Shown in pieces: positions 6,041 through 8,399 of a stretch of DNA of 8,399 nucleotides. The stretch's first letter is position 1, and every line of letters begins with the position of its first letter. Below the pieces are notes generated by a model, which ran no database searches, was not told the origin of the DNA, and saw only the letters and a list, made by a program, of their open reading frames with translations. The DNA is from Bacteroidota bacterium. Its GTDB lineage: Bacteria > Bacteroidota > Bacteroidia > Bacteroidales > Paludibacteraceae. The position numbers and the translations under genes were made by a program. The DNA lies in NCBI GenBank assembly GCA_021804525.1, contig JAJZHJ010000041.1:1-8399 (forward strand), written 5' to 3'.

Positions 6041-8399
6041 ATGAAGAAGGCAGCGTTATCTTTGTTGTTTGCTATGCTCTGTTTTTCATTAATAGCGCAA
6101 CATACGATGCGTCTTTTTGGATATGTTACGGATATAGATCATCGTCCCATTGAATTGGCAACGGTTTATTTGAAAGGCACTTCAGTGTCTACATCAACTT
6201 CATCAAAAGGCTTTTACGAACTTTCGTTTCAATCAAAAGATACTGCCAACTTGGTTGTGACTTGTGTCGGCTATCAACCTGTTATCAAGGAAATTCCCGT
6301 TGGCATATCCGTAGCACAACTCAATGTTATGCTGGGTTCATCGATTCATCAATTGAAAGATGTGGAGGTGCGCGCTCATCGCATTCAAGCAACAACGTTT
6401 GAACCTTTGGATGCAAAGCAGGTACGATTATTGCCTGATGCTTCAGGTGGCAATATCGAATCACTGATTTCAACTTTACCAGGTGTGCATTCCAACAATG
6501 AATTAAGTTCTCAATACTCGGTGCGAGGAGGAAGTTATGACGAGAACAGTGTCTATGTTAATGGAATTGAAGTGTATCGTCCACTCCTGATTCGCTCCGG
6601 ACAGCAAGAAGGGTTGAGTTTCATCAATCCAGATATGGTAGATCAGGTTGACTTTTCAGCTGGTGGTTTTGCACCAAAATATGGAGATAAAATGTCTTCT
6701 GCTTTATCAATTACATATAAACGACCGACTGCGTTTGAAGGTTCAGTTTCGGCTAGTCTCTTGGGAGCAACGGCTTATGTGGGGTCTTCAAGTAAGAAAT
6801 TCACACAATTGCAAGGCATTCGCTACAAAACCAACGCCTATTTATTGGGTACTTTACCCACAAAAGGACAGTATAATCCTACCTTTTTCGATTATCAAAC
6901 TTATGAAACCTATCAACTTTCTCCAAAAGTTAGTTTGTCATTTTTAGGTAATCTATCGCAAAATAAATATCAGTTTTTTCCACAAGAACAGCAGACATCG
7001 TTTGGCACGCTTCAGATGCCCCTTCAGTTGCATGCCTATTTTGACGGACAGGAAAAGGATCTTTTTACTACCTCATTTGGAGCATTTACGTTTTCTTATA
7101 AACCTATCCGTAACTTAACCCTGAATCTCGTTGCATCGGCATTTAACACCAACGAATCTGAGACGTACGACATTATAGGTCAATATTGGCTGTATGCGTT
7201 GGCGGCTGATGGTACAGGCAAAGCTTCTCCGGAATCAACTCTGGGCATTGGATCTTATCAACAACATGCCAGAGATTATTTAGATGCCACGGTTGCAAAT
7301 CTGAGTCATACAGGAACATATAAAATTGATCATCATTTATTTGAATGGAGTCTTGGTGTTCAGCGTGAAGCTGTTACCAATCAAATGAAGGAATGGGAAT
7401 ATCGCGACTCGGCAGGATATTCATTACCTTACAATCCATCGTATATTCAACTTTATTCCAATTTAGCAGCAAATTTATCGCTTTATTCCACCCGTTTTAT
7501 CGGCTATTTGCAGGACACTTACAAATACCGAAACAATGTCGGACTGTGGGTCTTTACCGGTGGGTTTCGCTCCAATTATTGGACATATAACCGGGAATGG
7601 TTAGTAAGTCCAAGGTTAGCCATTGCTTTCGCCCCACAATCGAGTAATTTTGTATTCAGGTTTGCTACCGGTGTCTATTATCAAGCTCCTTTTTTCAAAG
7701 ATGTGCGTGACACATTTACTGTAAATGGAAACACAATGGCACAACTAAATCGGCATATCAAAGCCCAACGTTCTCTCCATTTTGTGTTAGGAGGCGATTA
7801 TCACTTTATGCAATGGGATCGTCCGTTTAAGTTTACGGCTGAGATGTATTATAAACCGGAAGATCGGGTAATTCCTTATGTTGTTGATAACGTAAATGTT
7901 ACTTATTTTGGTGGAAATACAGCAAAGGCTTATGCTGCGGGGTTGGATATGAAACTGTTTGGCGAATTTGTTCCAGGCACTGATTCGTGGATAAGCTTGT
8001 CGTTGATGCAATCGCAGGAAAAGTTATTGAAAGGAGTTGATAATAACGGGAATCCGATTTACACAAATTATATTGCACGACCCAATGATCAGCGGTATAG
8101 TGTAACTATGTTTTTTCAAGATTTTGTTCCCAGTTATCCGAGGATTAAAGTCAATTTGAAATTGATTTGGGCAGATGGATTGCCGGTGTCTCCTCCACAC
8201 AATCCTTATGTAGCTCCGTTCCGTACGCCTCCTTACCAACGCGTTGACATTGGAGCGGCTTTTGCATTGATTGACAAAGATCATCGCCCGAATGCTGAGA
8301 TTTGGCAATTCGTAAAAGCTGCATGGATTAATGTAGATGTATTTAATTTACTCGATATTTACAACGTGAATTCCTTCTTTTGGGTAACCGATATTTATA
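6041..8399 (+). CDS. TonB-dependent outer-membrane receptor, 3' partial
   Basis: The frame is open from 6026 through the right edge without a stop, giving at least 786 residues from the ATG at 6041. That start is preferred because it begins a clean signal peptide (MKKAALSLLFAMLCFSLIAQ, residues 1-20); an ATG at 6026, right after an in-frame stop, adds five residues. Residues about 22-100 are a carboxypeptidase-regulatory-like beta-sandwich (FGYVTDIDHRPIELATVYLKGT). LKDVEVRAHRI (105-115) is the likely TonB-box region. Residues about 120-230 are the plug, with LISTLPGVH, YSVRGGSYDENSVYVNGIEVYRP and a VDFSAGGFAPKYGDKMSSAL block; the rest is beta-barrel strands rich in aromatic residues, such as FRFATGVYYQAPFFKDVRD. 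It should import a ligand across the outer membrane using TonB energy; the ligand is unknown. No SusD-like partner is upstream; one downstream would be outside the window. The barrel's C-terminal strands lie beyond the edge. Confidence 0.93.
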   Translation, partial: MKKAALSLLFAMLCFSLIAQHTMRLFGYVTDIDHRPIELATVYLKGTSVSTSTSSKGFYELSFQSKDTANLVVTCVGYQPVIKEIPVGISVAQLNVMLGSSIHQLKDVEVRAHRIQATTFEPLDAKQVRLLPDASGGNIESLISTLPGVHSNNELSSQYSVRGGSYDENSVYVNGIEVYRPLLIRSGQQEGLSFINPDMVDQVDFSAGGFAPKYGDKMSSALSITYKRPTAFEGSVSASLLGATAYVGSSSKKFTQLQGIRYKTNAYLLGTLPTKGQYNPTFFDYQTYETYQLSPKVSLSFLGNLSQNKYQFFPQEQQTSFGTLQMPLQLHAYFDGQEKDLFTTSFGAFTFSYKPIRNLTLNLVASAFNTNESETYDIIGQYWLYALAADGTGKASPESTLGIGSYQQHARDYLDATVANLSHTGTYKIDHHLFEWSLGVQREAVTNQMKEWEYRDSAGYSLPYNPSYIQLYSNLAANLSLYSTRFIGYLQDTYKYRNNVGLWVFTGGFRSNYWTYNREWLVSPRLAIAFAPQSSNFVFRFATGVYYQAPFFKDVRDTFTVNGNTMAQLNRHIKAQRSLHFVLGGDYHFMQWDRPFKFTAEMYYKPEDRVIPYVVDNVNVTYFGGNTAKAYAAGLDMKLFGEFVPGTDSWISLSLMQSQEKLLKGVDNNGNPIYTNYIARPNDQRYSVTMFFQDFVPSYPRIKVNLKLIWADGLPVSPPHNPYVAPFRTPPYQRVDIGAAFALIDKDHRPNAEIWQFVKAAWINVDVFNLLDIYNVNSFFWVTDIY

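Noticed and set aside
8024..8308. Minus-strand open frame of 94 codons opposite the receptor gene
   Set aside because: It is antisense to barrel-coding sequence with normal family features; no motif of its own.

Overview
The window looks like an ordinary chromosomal stretch of a Bacteroidota genome, most likely order Bacteroidales. I base this on the gene families present, which include a large pyruvate-phosphate-dikinase-N protein with receiver domains, a bifunctional HisB, a BT_0820-type HAD protein and a TonB-dependent receptor with an N-terminal carboxypeptidase-regulatory-like domain. AT-rich spacers, missing Shine-Dalgarno sequences and TAnnTTTG promoter boxes point the same way. Assignment to a genus is not possible from reading alone. 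I see no tRNA, rRNA, insertion sequence, CRISPR array, phage gene or attachment site.

Layout. (1) Positions 1-2666, plus strand: the 3' part of a long gene for a cytosolic protein with receiver-like domains followed by a PPDK/PEP-synthase ATP-grasp domain; its 5' end lies before the window. (2) Positions 2653-3694, minus strand: a two-gene operon, rsmG then ybeY, for a 16S rRNA methyltransferase and a rRNA-processing endonuclease. The two genes are one base apart, and ybeY runs tail-to-tail into gene 1 with a 14-bp overlap of coding sequence. (3) Positions 3695-3828: a divergent intergenic region with back-to-back promoter-like boxes arranged as a dyad. (4) Positions 3829-5966, plus strand: hisB (two steps of histidine synthesis), a small four-helix membrane protein of unknown function, and a small HAD-family protein, with spacings of 31 and 46 bp that suggest one transcript. 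(5) Positions 6041-8399, plus strand: a TonB-dependent outer-membrane receptor that continues beyond the window.

How the genes fit together. rsmG and ybeY are linked by ribosome maturation. hisB is a metabolic gene standing apart from other his genes within this window. The membrane protein and HAD protein share its strand, but no common pathway can be read from the sequence. The points most worth a second look are the kinase-like protein with no phosphohistidine domain, the loss of all four structural zinc ligands in the HisB phosphatase half, the altered YbeY active site, and the symmetric divergent promoter. I found no clear sign of a wholly new system; most of the window is conserved housekeeping sequence.
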